From NCBI GenBank assembly GCA_963971425.1, contig OZ020514.1, positions 42,259,158 to 42,323,157 on the forward strand: a stretch of DNA of 64,000 nt. Reading direction: 5' to 3'. The position numbers and the translations under genes are program-made. The DNA comes from Bryoerythrophyllum caledonicum (taxonomy: Eukaryota; Streptophyta; Bryopsida; Pottiales; Pottiaceae). The notes under the pieces were generated by a model. That model did not search any database. It was given only the letters and a program-made list of their open reading frames with translations, and was not told where the DNA came from. Shown piece by piece: positions 11,670 to 23,140 of this stretch; position 1 is the stretch's first letter, and each line of letters starts with the position of its first letter.

Positions 11670-12570
11670 CGTCGGCTGGCAACCGGCAATCCATGTAGTC
11701 TCAATCTACGCACGAGGCATTCAATTTCTAATCAGGTTGTCATCATGCAAAAACATGTCTAGCTATTTCACTCGTTAAACAATTCTTTCGGAACTTAAGT
11801 TGTTAGCTAAAAGCAGACAAGTGCATATGACATAAATCATTGGTTGGTAGTCTAGAATTTTGTGCACGTCTTGTATCATTGGCTGGCAGCTGACGGAAAT
11901 CAAATCCAATACTCATACATCATATCCTCTACGTATGAAATTGATAAAAAGAGTAAACAAAAAACGCAAAACAAAATGGTTTAAGATTATTGGCTTTTAT
12001 TGTTATCAAACATGAGTATCAACGACTGGCAGTCATCAAAAGTATAGAATTCCTCTATCGTTGGTTGGCAACCAACGATTGTACACAGGCTACAAATCAT
12101 CGGTTGGGAGCGGACTATGTACATGTCCCGCATCACACAATCACTTTTAAAGAACACCACATAGACTATTCTTCAATCACTGAATTCTTGACTACATCAT
12201 CAGAAAAGACCATAGGTCGGTTGACAGCCGACGATGAACAAGTTACATACCTCGCTGAAGATGCCATTCCATCAACTAATGAGAATTTTAGCGTCGGTGG
12301 CTTCTACAGCAGCACAGATGGTATCACAGATGTTATCCCCTAACGTGAAAATCTACAGCAGCACAAATGCTATCACAGATGCTATCTCCTATACAAAAAT
12401 CTATAGCAGCACAGATGCTGTCATAGATGCTATTCCCTAACGTGAAAATCTACAGCAGCACATATGTTATCACAGATGTTATCCCCTAACATGAGGTTTT
12501 CGCGTCATTGGTGGCTTTTACAGCAGCACAGATGCTATCCCCAAACGTCTTTTGGTTGGTGACTATCGGC
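11670..12570. repeat. Cluster of P1 palindromes
   Basis: At least eight variants of one short two-fold symmetric sequence lie here, near 11670, 11838, 11877, 12018, 12057, 12094, 12211 and 12550. The copy at 12057-12079 is perfect: arm ATCGTTGGTTG, one central G, then the reverse complement of the arm. Family consensus by eye: arm ATCGTCGGCTG, any base, arm CAGCCGACGAT. Copies differ mostly by C-to-T or G-to-A changes. The single-base centre favours a two-fold protein-binding site over a hairpin. They lie directly 5' of the minus-strand M2 copy. Confidence 0.6.
12304..12545. repeat. Minisatellite, about 48-49 bp unit, four copies plus a partial one
   Basis: Units begin with CTACAGCAGCACA at 12304, 12353, 12401 (CTATAGCAGCACA), 12450 and, after a 20-bp insertion, 12518. 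Each continues with a TATCACAGATGCTAT-like segment and usually ends CCCTAACGTGAAAAT. The open frames across it (11990-12343, 12234-12440) are produced by the repeats and show no domain. Confidence 0.8.
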
Positions 12571-12727
12571 TCCCCGTCGAACAACATCACAACACAACTA
12601 ATGAGAGAAATAACTAACCCTAATGGTGTTAAACTAAACGAAAACTCAAGAAAGCAGAATGAAAATGACCATAATTATTGGGTACACAAGGCTACTACAC
12701 AAGGAGCAAACAGACTGTTGAAATTGT

Positions 12728-13661
12728 TTAACCCCTAAAATTCTTTGTGATTTTCTTGTCAAAAACACTTCAAAACTGCATATTCTAGTAAAAGAGAAGG
12801 TAAGAGTAAAAAAAATCTTCCATTACTATTTTAAACCTTAAGATATTAATTTAGAGTATTACAAAAACAAGTGGTAATTTTCTCAAATTTTTTCACCATA
12901 TGAATTAGAAGATTATAGTATTTGAAGTGAAAAACATAGTCATTTTGGGACCATTCAAAACAGGATCAGCACACTTTGTTTCCTCATGAAAAAATATCTC
13001 TTGCATCTTTTCTTTTGAGGAGATTTTACCAAATAAAAATAGACCATATAAGCTATATTTTCCCCAAATTTCAAATGAAATAATAGTGTGTAGCATTCTC
13101 AAATTAGTATTGCAAGTAGAAGGGGTTTAAAACTTGCTTATTTGCATTTTATTTTTTTGTAAATTGTGGATCTTGAAAATTCAAAATCCAAACGATGAAA
13201 TCAAAGTTTCATACTCCTTTTCAAAATAGAAAAAATTAAAAGTACAAAAAAACAAAATCTCTATCTTTTATATGGCAAAGAAGAATTTTTTTTGGCACCT
13301 TGCCCGAAAAGGTGTGAGAACTTTGATTCTCTTTTTAAAAAAGACATCAATTCCAAAAGTAGTTTTTTTTTCAAAATCACCAAACAGTATAATATTATCT
13401 TCTTGTAAAAAAAAAAATCATAAATAATGGAGTGTTTTTGCTATGTTGCCCGAGGTGCCCGACGAGTAGGAATTTTTACTTTGGGCATCATATTTTTTTT
13501 TTCCAATGTCCAAATGATGAATAAATTAGATCCCCATGAAGCTCTAACATTACCACACCTTCAAAAAAAGTTTCAATAAAATATATCTAAAATTGACATC
13601 ATAGGAACCTGCCCAAATTCTCAAAAAACCCGTTTTGGGACAATTGTCTTTTAGGGGTTAA
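12728..13661. mobile_element. MITE-like non-autonomous element
   Basis: The ends are inverted: TTAACCCCTAAAA at 12728 and TTTTAGGGGTTAA ending at 13661. The inside is AT-rich with no transposase. Subterminal sequence (CAAAAACACTTCAAAACTGC, and GAAGATTATAGTATTTGAAG near 12907) resembles the inverted arms of the 2.5-kb element at 49.5-52.0 kb, so the two probably belong to one family. A target-site duplication is not clear. Confidence 0.5.
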
Positions 13662-15174
13662 TCTTAAATGCTCGGTTATCACATGGCCACAACAAACTTG
13701 ATGGAATTCAATCATGTTCAAGGTGACAATCCCAATCAAAGATGCCATATTGAATGGACTTTCCTAGTTCACCCTTGAAATTGGCTTTCCTTGAAATTGG
13801 CTTTCAATAATCCATGTTCATTTGTGCAAACATATAATATGAAGAAGTAATTAGATTGAAATGACATGGGCGCATCAAATGACACCTACTATTATATTGA
13901 CATACATGCACCCCTAAATTCTAAATACAGAAACAGACACCAAAGGATTGAAGTGACTTACTAATGCTAAAAGATGTGCCAGGTAATCGTAAGGTCTTTA
14001 GTTCTAGACCAACAATGTCACATCGATTTACATTAACTTTCAAAACAGCTTGTCACTTCGATTGATTTCAATCCTCTAAGAATTGGTGGGCTAAAGTCAG
14101 TCCTTGGGTGCGGGTCCATGTTCAAAATTCTGGTGAGCGATTTCGAATTTGACGACGGTGAAGATATAACCTCCACCTCTGGGAATCCTCCGTCATGGTT
14201 ATAGTATTATTGAATTGTGGAAAAGGTTGTCTCGCACCCATGATATCTTGAGCGTAAATACTAACTCACGAGGTACCAGCTTCAGCTTAACACAGGAGGA
14301 GTCAGTTCCCGCTGGGCCAGGGGTCAGTTCGTCCTGGGCCGGCAGCACAGTTTTTGACGAACATGCCAGCTGACGCGCCAACTCAACTACTTGCACCAAA
14401 AGAACTCGGAATCTTTGGGCAACTCCTGCCAGGGGTAATTGCCACGTTCATCTCTTCCAGGCCCAACCAGGAGTTAGTTTGCCCTCGGCCAACTATTCGA
14501 CAGACTCGATCCAAGAGAAAAATGAGTCTGCTGGGGACGTCCCTCACATCTATCAACGAAACCGCGACATTTTCAGGTACAATCCACGAAGATCAGGAGC
14601 CCAGCCAAGTACCCAACATCTAGTCACGTAGCAAACCGTAAATATCCACGCATGAGGAAACAAAAGTTTGACCTCGTAAAAATTCAGTGGTCGAACAGAC
14701 GTACACACCGGGTACAAGGTCCGACAGCCGTCGATTCTCATCATAGCTATAGCTCAGTCATCTTCGGTCAATAATTATACTGCAACGGGGCTGACAAAAA
14801 AAAAAAACCCACTCCTACCTCTCAAGTCATTCAGGAGCCAACAGAGGCTGCAGGCGAAAACTGCAGCCCCAAAGATCCTATTCTACCTGTGTTGTCCAGA
14901 TTAGAGGGTCGAACACCTTCCAGATCTACAAATTCCGCCTCCTCGCAGCTCCAGCCGCTACGGCTCCAACACTGTACACTAATCCTCCCTCAGCTCCAGC
15001 TCGATCGGCGTGAAGTGTCCATCAATTTGTCCCTCGCTCCCAGGAAACTTCCCGAGATCTGGTGCAGGAAAACTATCCACACAAAGTAGACTGGAGCGGC
15101 ACGCACTCCACGCCACAGAATCTACACCGTCCGATCTCACACACCGTTCTGCTATCAATCGCTGCCATCGCCGC
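13662..15174. other. Non-coding interval, 3' flank of the SnRK2 gene
   Basis: No gene is recognised. The part nearest 15174 will hold the 3' untranslated region of the kinase gene. Frames at 14199-14399, 14354-14623 and 14889-15089 have no domain. Composition rises in GC from about 14.25 kb towards the gene. Confidence 0.45.
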
Positions 15175-17059
15175 CTACATTGCGCACACGAACTCGCCGC
15201 TACTGTCCACGTCGGGGTCCACGTCTGCATCGTCGTTCATGTCCATGTCATCGATCGGGTCACCGAAGTAGTGGCCCGTCCCAGCGCCCGGCACGCGTGC
15301 CTCGCTGATGATGCGCATGATTTCCTCAATGCTCTGCGGCGGGTGGCTCGGGTCCTCAAAGTCGTAGCTCCGGTCCGCCAGGTCCACCAGATCTGCCGGA
15401 AGGTTCTTCAGAAACCACTCATGGTTCTTGATCTCCAGGATATTGATCCTCTGCGCACTCACACAAAGCGTTAGCTCGGGCCACTGCCCCGGAGACGACT
15501 GGGTCACACCAAAAAAATGCGGAGCTGTACCTTCGCCGGGTTGGCCACGAAGATCCGCGACAGCAGATGCCTGCACTCCACAGAGATGTGCACATAGTCG
15601 GGGATTGAGTACTGCACGCTCAGGATGCGCTGCAACCACGCCAATGACGGTGTCAGTAATCTGATTGAGCGCCACAAAATAACTACGCATGGCCACCGAA
15701 TAACAGTCGTGACATCTACTTACCCCGATGGTCTTCCTAAAGTTCCTGGGGTCCTCGGGATCCTCGAAGGGATACGCTCCCACCAACATCACGTACAGAG
15801 TCACTCCACACGACCAAACATCCGCGATCTGCATTCCGGAACGGTTCATACGCATCAGTCAACTAGTCCCTCACTCGCCTCGGAGAAGCACTTACGTAAT
15901 CGTTTGCTCTAGCAGCAGATCTCACCTTGCCATCGTACTCTTTTTTCGACAGCACCTCAGGGGCAATGTACGCAGGCGTTCCCACTGTTGACTTCGGCTG
16001 TGAGTGCAAGAGAGATGACTGCAATCATGTGGGAAAAAACCACAGGCGTCAGTTCCAACGCCAAATCAAATCAAACAGCAAAGCGGAGTAGATGGCCCAG
16101 GGACACGCTAACACCTTAGAGTAACCGAAGTCGCAAATCTTCAGCCTGGGTGCGGGACTTCCATCAAGCAAAGTGTTCTCAAGCTTCAGATCCCGATGGC
16201 AGATTTGCTGCAAAGCAACGATCCAGTCAGTAAACATCACAAACAACAAGACAAGATTGTGACTCAAGTCAATAAAAGGATGCTCGGAAAGAGAGAAAAA
16301 CATACAAACTGTCACAACATGAAAGACCGGCCCAAAATTCAATGACATACCATGGAGTGGCAGTAACTGACTCCCGAAATCAGCTGCTGGAAGAAGAACC
16401 TCGCCTGCACATCACCAAACTCCTCACAATCACAAAACACCTCCTAATATTCACCTCTATCAAACCGACACATTAACAACAAAATATTCTCACCAACCGA
16501 AACTGAACACACACCTCATCCTCGCTGAATCGCCCCGCGTTGCAAATCCGTTCAAACAGCTCCCCACCCGCGGCATACTCCATCACAATCGCCAAGTGTG
16601 TCGGCGTCAACATCACCTGCCAAACCAAACCTTCAGCACTGAACCAAGCTCAAAATATCGCCCACAACAGAACCCAAAACAGCAGCCACTGAACCCTCCA
16701 ATCCACCCTAAAGATCAGCTAGGTGTCCCACACGCACCTCCTTGAACCGCACGATATTGGGGTGGCGCAGCGAGCGGTGGTTGATTATCTCCCGCTGCAC
16801 ATTCTCGTCGATCTGCAAACACACACAGACGCCCCTCCCCGTGAGTAACAAAGTCCAGCCCCAGACAACCCCCACGAATATATCAGCAACAGCAGCACCA
16901 GCGCACCTTCTCCCCGCGCTCGATGTACTTCACAGCGACGAGCTCGCGCGTGAGCTTGTCGCGCATGAGGCGTGCGACCCCAAAATTGCCCGAGCCAATG
17001 TCCTTGACGAGCTCGTAGCGGTCGTGTTCATGCATACTGGGGATGTCCAGATGATCCAT
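15175..17059 (-). CDS. SnRK2-type Ser/Thr protein kinase, group III (OST1-like), nine exons
   Basis: Spliced minus-strand gene, exons 17059-16907, 16812-16738, 16616-16515, 16404-16351, 16207-16115, 16018-15926, 15828-15724, 15629-15531 and 15450-15175. All introns are GT-AG, 80-143 bp, and phase 0. The product is 349 residues, close to the roughly 360 usual for the family. Visible features: glycine loop GSGNFGVA (22-29), ATP Lys44, catalytic HRDLKLEN (Asp134), DFG (154-156), activation loop with Ser165, Ser169 and Thr170, the positions phosphorylated in OST1, then GTPAYIAPE. The C-terminus has the SnRK2 box ([12 protein letters not shown]) and the acidic domain II ending [10 protein letters not shown], the part that binds PP2C in ABA-responsive members. 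By family knowledge it should act in osmotic-stress or ABA-type signalling in cytosol and nucleus. ATG 17059 was chosen because it is the first ATG upstream of [10 protein letters not shown] in frame. One oddity: KTI-G replaces KTI-Q at the exon 7 junction. The only intact host gene in the window. Confidence 0.95.
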
Positions 17060-17460
17060 TGCGCCCCCAAGCAACCCAACTCCGCCCTCGAACACCTCCG
17101 AATTCTGAGAGCGAAAGATAATCTTCAACTGCGCGACTTCCTTTTGTTACTTGAGCACAGCCATGGCCCCCCTTTCCCACCCACTTGCGACGGCGGCTGC
17201 TTTGGCCCTCGTTAACGTTCCCCTCTAGTTCCCGCGGCTATGGGGCGTACTCGCGCGGGAATTCGGGGGATTTTCCAAGTTGGCGTCCCCTCTCACTTCC
17301 GAGCGTTCTCATCAAGGGCATCGCGCGACGCGCGCCTGTTGCGGCCGGACGAGTGGGGCCTGGCGGGATGTGGGTGTTACGCGTGGCGAGCTACGCGGGT
17401 TTGGAGCGGGTGGGAGCTGGGGTGCACGTGACAGAGATTGATTGGTGAGTTGATGACGTA
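17060..17460 (-). promoter_or_regulatory. GC-rich 5' region of the SnRK2 gene with a five-codon upstream ORF
   Basis: The 400 bases upstream of the kinase ATG are much richer in GC than the surroundings, as expected for a 5' untranslated region and promoter. An ATG at 17164-17162 opens a five-codon frame that stops at 17147, before the kinase start. If it is transcribed it could lower translation of the main frame. The transcription start cannot be placed. Confidence 0.4.
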
Positions 17461-17959
17461 TTGTGGGGTACAGTCACAACTCTACACATGTTACAGGTCG
17501 GGAGCTGGAAAATCGTAACACATGAAATGGCAAGAAGAAATAGCTGTACTGCACAAGAGGAGCTTTCTTAGAAAATCAGCTACCAAATCTGCATGAACTC
17601 TCACAAATTAGCAAGAACACATCCACAAGCACATATAGTTGCAACAAACATAAAGCACAAAGTTTTCAATGAAAATATGAACTAGAAAAACACACAATAA
17701 ATTTAAATGTGCAACAAGCATGTACGATTCTTTATGCTCAAACTGATTTTTGTATCTACTATGGAAAACAAAGCTAAAGATTACTAAACATCTTTACAAC
17801 TCAATGAATCAACCCATAAGCACTCACAAACACTATCACCGTGCGTAGCCAACTTTTGCTTGGTAGACATCAAGAGCTTTTTGAGGCATTGGGTGTATCA
17901 ACATCCTAACAACAAGAAGCTCCATATTGTATCAAATTTCTTGGATCTTCTTCCACAAG
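17461..17959. other. Non-coding interval between SnRK2 and the Tc1 remnant
   Basis: AT-rich, no gene. It includes one member of a pair of about 40-bp direct repeats (17477-17515; the other at 19143-19185). Confidence 0.4.
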
Positions 17960-18800
17960 TCACTTTAATTAGTGGGTTTTTTCTTAGACCTTCTCATATA
18001 ACGATCTACTTCATTCCAAAGATGTTCAATGGGATTGAGAACACGTGGTTGTGGAGGGTGTCCAATAAGCTGAAATTTTTTAGCACACAACCACAACATA
18101 ACAAATAGTATGTCTTGGATCATTGTCATGTTGAAAGTAACCTCATCATCTTCTGAACCTTGCATCTCTGTAATGCCCATAAGTTCCATCTCTAAAATGT
18201 TGTAATATACAAATTTATCCATCTTCCCTTTAATTCCTTCCCAACTCATACAATCCCACCATGTTTCATTGTAGATTGCACATCCTCATCCAAAAGACAT
18301 TGTCCTCTCTTTCTCTGACAATACTGACGTCCATCCAAGTCAAAAATATTGAATTTGGACTCATCAGAAAAAATGACATGAGTCCAAAATTCCCAAACTG
18401 TAGGCTTGCACTTCTTTGCCTATTGCAAACAACATGCTCAATGTTTCTTTTTCAAAGGTAGCTTCTTGGTCTTCACACATGTTCTCAACCCTTGCCTCCA
18501 CAGACTCCTTTTAATCGTATTATCACTCAACTGCAAGCCTCGAGATTGTAACACTCTTCCTACAGCTGCTGTTGTAATAGTATTTGGATCATTTAATCTC
18601 CTCACAATGTCACGGTCACCATGTTCATTAAGAATTCAAGGTCTACCGAGTGAAGTTTTGTCTATGAGGCTCACTCTCTCACAAAACCTTCGCACAATGT
18701 CAAAAAAAGTGTTGTGAGAAATGCCCAAAACTGCTCAAATCTCGCCCTATGAGTTGTCTCGCTCATACATCTCAAGAATTGTCCTACGTTGAATCTCACA
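17960..18800 (-). pseudogene. Tc1/mariner-family transposase, dead
   Basis: Reading the minus strand from about 18800, a helix-turn-helix region includes DRDIVRRLNDPNTITTAAVG and GLQLSDNTIKRSLWRQGLR (about 18640-18480). The first catalytic Asp is in FSDESKFNIFDLDGRQY (18371-18315). The second is in YFQHDNDPRHT (about 18140-18105), and the catalytic Glu is in LNPIEHLWNEV (about 18035-18000). Spacing between the second Asp and Glu is about 35 codons, the DD34E pattern of Tc1 elements. The three motifs lie in different frames and several stops occur, so no transposase is made. Terminal inverted repeats were not identified. Confidence 0.85.
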
Positions 18801-19319
18801 CCTTCTAGGAGCTATAGCAAATCACCAAAGGCCTCTCCAAATCTTACCAAAAAAACCCAAAACAAGAAGCTTTTATAAGTGTACTTGTAATGAGAAGATA
18901 GTGGTGTGTTCAACTTATGTGCATATTAAGTTGTACACATCCCTCCATGATTTTTGCATGGATAATTCCTACAAATGGCAAAATTTGAGGGAGTCAATGT
19001 TAACTAGGTGCCATGTGGTGTACTAATTAAAGTCGACCCAAAACATCTCTTACTAACCTATCAACTTAGCTACAATCAACACGTGTTGGAGCGATGGTTC
19101 ATTGTCCAGAGACTTTTGGTCACCACTATATAGGGTCTAAACTCTATATATGTTATAGGTCGTGAACAGAAAAAATATAACATTTATAGAGTTATAACAT
19201 ATAACACTGAAAGAGTTAAATACTAGTGATTAATACCTTTGTAGAAATAACACTTCTAAGACTTCAACTTGAAATATACAAGGTTTATAAATATAAATGA
19301 TATTAGTACAAAAAATAAG

Positions 19320-19810
19320 CAACATAGTTCAACTAAGCTAGATTTAAGAAATAATTTGACAAGATTCTTTGACTAAGTCAATTAAATGAAGGAATCTGAA
19401 GTAGTTTGATGTAAATCTTTCAAATACACAGATAAAACTTCCTTTTGAAGTGCTTGAATGTTCCTGATGTGTGATAGAACATCATTTGGTCTTTCGTCCA
19501 AGACTTTTTCAAAGTCTCAAATGCATTGTTAGTAGTTCCAAATCCCACAACCTCTTCTACTACATCAATCAAAACCTTATGTGCATCAATATCTTGATAT
19601 TCACAAGGAAGCATGTCCAAAATCGCGTGCCAAAATAAGTTCAAGTGTGTGGTGGATAAAGAACTTTGAATGGTTGATGTCGTGGCTGGTGGCTGGTGTC
19701 TCAAATTTGGTGCAGTGAAGCAAAATCGAGACCTATAATTGTGGACTGTAGTCGTGGACTCCCTGTTAAAACCTAGGCAGTGCAACCTAGGTGTAGTGGT
19801 TTGAATCACG
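19320..19810 (-). pseudogene. Truncated copy of the pogo/Tigger-like transposase C-terminus
   Basis: The segment 19320-19640 matches 20690-21000 almost throughout (for example GACAAGATTCTTT, AGAACATCATTTGGTCTTT against AAAACATCATTAGGTCTTT, and GGAAGCATGTCCA against GGAAGCATGTCTA). The minus-strand protein contains ILDMLPCEYQDIDAHKVLID against ILDMLPSEHQEIDMDEVMVN. The match stops near 19640, so this copy keeps only the last part. Confidence 0.5.
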
Positions 19811-20149
19811 GTACAATGATAAGGTAGTTATGAGTTCAAGTTTGCATGCCAGCGTAGTGCGTACCACCATAGTCCATCCAATTTTGGTGGGGGTCATAAG
19901 ATCTCATTGTAAGGGTATCTAAGAAGCTCTTTGAGAGGATGACATGTCGATTGTCTCTTAGGCACTTAGTGTAGGGACTAAAGTTGTCCTTTTTCTGTTG
20001 TTGAAAATCCAACATCCAAAATGAAGTCCCGCTCAAGCTCGATTGTTTGTGAAAATTCAAAACCTGAACTAGGTGCCCAGTGCCCAACCTTTCTTTGTAG
20101 TCCTGCTATGTGATTCCAAATTTTAATGCATATTTTTATACAATGTAAT

Positions 20150-22480
20150 CATCAATTCTTACTCGGTACATGTCCCCCCAAATTGCAACCGATTTTGCTC
20201 ATGCACTCCTCCACTCCGAATCTCTTTGACCGCCTCCCAAACTAATCAGATCTTTTGCCCTAAACCTTTCTCGCCCCCTACCCCAAAGTGCAGAGACTCT
20301 TTGTTTCAAAGTGCACAATTGGAAGATTTTATTAATAATGAATAATTTGTAAGTTATGCCCAAAAAATATGGTTTAATACACAAAGAAGTATAAACAATT
20401 GTAGCTCACATGTATCATTATTTTTCTTTTTCCAACTTTAACACTCATAGAAGTGAAATTAACAAAGAAAGGAGAAAAGTATGTTATAACACTTAATACA
20501 TAACACTTACTATTGTTAATTTGGTTGGGAGAAATTTTTTCATATCATATAAGAGATTATGATATTCATAGAAGTAACATAAAGAAATTACATATGTAAG
20601 ACTTCAAAAAATAATGATTAACGTTGATAGAAATAAAATTTGAAAATTCAAAAGATATAAATAATAATTCAACTAATCTAAATGGAAGAAAAAATCTATT
20701 GTGGAGTAGTTTGACAAGATTCTTTCAACGAAGCTTATTGAAAGAAGGAATCTCTACTAGTTTGATGGAAATCTTCCAATCGCAAGGATAATCCTTCCTC
20801 TTGAAGTGCATAAATTCTCTTGATGTGTCATAAAACATCATTAGGTCTTTGCTCCAAGAATTTCATCAAAGTCTCAAGTGTATACTCAACTACTATGGAT
20901 CCCACAACTTCTTCTACCACATTAACCATTACCTCATCCATATCAATTTCTTGATGTTCAGAGGGAAGCATGTCTAGAATATCCTCATCAGTAGGTTCAT
21001 AAGGATTATTTAGATCAAAATCAAGCTCATAATTGATATATTCATGAGCACCCATGGCATCGCGGTCCTGAGTGTAAGATGATAACAATGTAAGTTGATG
21101 AAACGAAGGAATAACTTCATATACCTCTTTCACACGTCTAGCTTCTTCATTGTCCTTCTCAACAAGAACTAAAAGTCTGCTTTTATGGTTCCAACAATTT
21201 GCAATTGTTGATCCGGGTATTCCAATATGCCATGCGTTCTCAACCATGATCATCGATTGCAAGTACCTTGTCTGCTATAAAACAATCTGTTTGATATTGA
21301 ATTATTAACTTTTGGTATTAGGCATCACATGATGCAATGATGCCTACATTCAAAGGCTAAAAGCGGCAAGTGGTGTTTGGAGGTTAGAATAATAATTGTG
21401 TCACCTTCAACCGTGAACCTACATTTTGTACTTGATGTCTAGAAAAGTTATCAAGTGGGAATATTACCTTTTTTCTATGTCAACACATCCTCCTTTCAAA
21501 ATCCAATATGAACTCCTCAAAATCTCTGTAGTCATCCATGTCTTTTTATTAGTAGCCCACTCAATTTCCAAGTTCTTTGGGTTTTGATTGTGCCTTGAAT
21601 TGAAACCTGAGGCTTCAGATACTAATTAATGATCACTAAAAGAAAGCAAATGGTTCATGTAGCATTTGTAGTGAGCGCCACTATAATTTGCTCCTTTATT
21701 TTTTTCTTCCTAGATAGTCTTTTTGTAGCTAAAGTAAAATTTGATTCTCACCTATAAAATAAATTAGTTTTGTTCATGTTAAAAACATCATTGCTATTGT
21801 ACTGAGATACAATAGCTTTGATGTCCTCCATCATCTTCAATGCCCGATGCCCAATTCAATAACCAACCTACAATCCTAACTTCCAAATCTCGTTTCTAGA
21901 TGTCCTATGTTCTCCTTGTAAATTCTCCAGCAGAATCCTGATTTTTGATTCTTGAATGTCAATGCTTAATGCCCTACTCTGTTGTAAACTCCATAAACAT
22001 GTGTGAACAGTCGTCAACAATGCAAAGTCGTGAACAACAGTCGTGATAGGTCCCCTCAAACCCTAGTTTGTTCCAAATCCACTTCGATCCTCGAATTGCA
22101 CTCCCTCCACCAAACGTTCTTGTCCCACAAAACTATACCCGCCCTCTCCACAAAGTGCATCCACCATGTCCTCTAACTGCTCAGATTCTTTGCCTCCAAG
22201 ATTATCCAAATAATGAAGATTCTATGAATTTAGGCCAAAATGTATGGTTTGATTTAAGCAGAATTACTAGAAATCATAGCTCTCATGTATTATTATGTTG
22301 TTTTTCTTAACTTTAACACTTTTAGAAGTGATTTCACAATGGGGGGAGCGAAGCATATTATAATACTTAACATATAAGACATACTCGTATTCATTTTTAG
22401 AGAGCAAAATTTTCATAACATATATGAGATTAAAACACTCATAGAGGTATCATACATAGTGTTTTGGTTGTACAGTAGTG
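20150..22480. repeat. Direct repeats of about 450 bp around the pogo-like fragment
   Basis: 20150-20640 and 22030-22480 align in the same orientation, for example AAAAATATGGTTTAATAC with AAAATGTATGGTTTGATT and TTAACACTCATAGAAGTGA with TTAACACTTTTAGAAGTGA. They are 1.88 kb apart and enclose the pogo-like C-terminal frame. They could be duplicated element ends or LTR-like repeats; clear termini are not visible. Confidence 0.45.
20690..21262 (-). pseudogene. Pogo/Tigger-like (DDE_1) transposase C-terminus
   Basis: The frame 21262-20828 starts with a segment ending NAWHIGIPGSTIANCWNHKS, which resembles the AWxxVSxxTIxNCWRHT motif just after the catalytic core of pogo/Tigger transposases. An acidic tail follows (NNPYEPTDEDILDMLPSEHQ), also usual for this group. 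The catalytic core itself was not found upstream in readable form, so this is a remnant. A shorter duplicate is at 19.3-19.8 kb. Confidence 0.5.
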
Positions 22481-22863
22481 GGTCGGTTTTTTTATTGGGG
22501 ATAATATGTTCTTTGTTGCTTCTAGGGTAGGGAAAGGAACAACTACAGTTTCGTGATAGTTTCACACCAAAAACACTTCAAAGTTGTTGATTCTAGTGCA
22601 ATGAGTTTAGAAAGAATAAAAAAAAATTATTTCCAATTTTGACTGTAGGACTAAATTAAGACCTATTAGGTAACATACTATAAAGCAAAGAAATAGGATT
22701 TACAAGTCTCAAGTAGTAGTTTTGTTTTTGACCACTGGTCGACCACCAAGTCATGGATTTAATCAGTTGGATGAATGTTGATTCTAGTCAGCTATCATCC
22801 AATAGATAGATGGATGAAGCTAGGGTTTTAAGGGGGCATGTAGGAAGAGCTTCAGAGAGCTCT

Positions 22864-22866
<3 letters not shown>

Positions 22867-22903
<37 letters not shown>
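22867..22903. repeat. TC dinucleotide microsatellite
   Basis: An almost uninterrupted (TC)n run of about 35 bases, preceded by TCTCTTTTTC. It makes an RE/ER-rich stretch in the minus-strand frame 23140-22820, which is not otherwise gene-like. Confidence 0.95.
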
Positions 22904-22906
<3 letters not shown>

Positions 22907-23140
22907 GTTTATAAAGGTTCGAGATGTAGCATGTGTGAGTTCAGGAGGAGTTAAAAGGAGATCTTTAGTTTTGGAAGACATTGCATTGTATCCAATATGA
23001 ACTAGCCAATAAAATCCGACGTGATTTGAGGTTTCTTGAGTCTCTTCAGTGGATGAAGGTTTTGTTTGAGGATCGCTAGGTGTTGATTTAGCAAAAGAGT
23101 AAAGGAGTAATCCCCCTTTATCATTGGCAACCATGCACAT

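Noticed and set aside
15175-15855. Single 226-codon kinase frame on the minus strand
   Set aside because: It is a readthrough of exons 7-9 with two introns; splice sites and family alignment support the nine-exon model instead.
17105-17128. Kinase start further upstream at 17128
   Set aside because: The codon there is TTG, not ATG; ATG 17059 fits the family N-terminus.
19785-19850. Possible tRNA-like sequence with GAGTTCAAGTTTG
   Set aside because: Box spacing is right, but the cloverleaf cannot be drawn.
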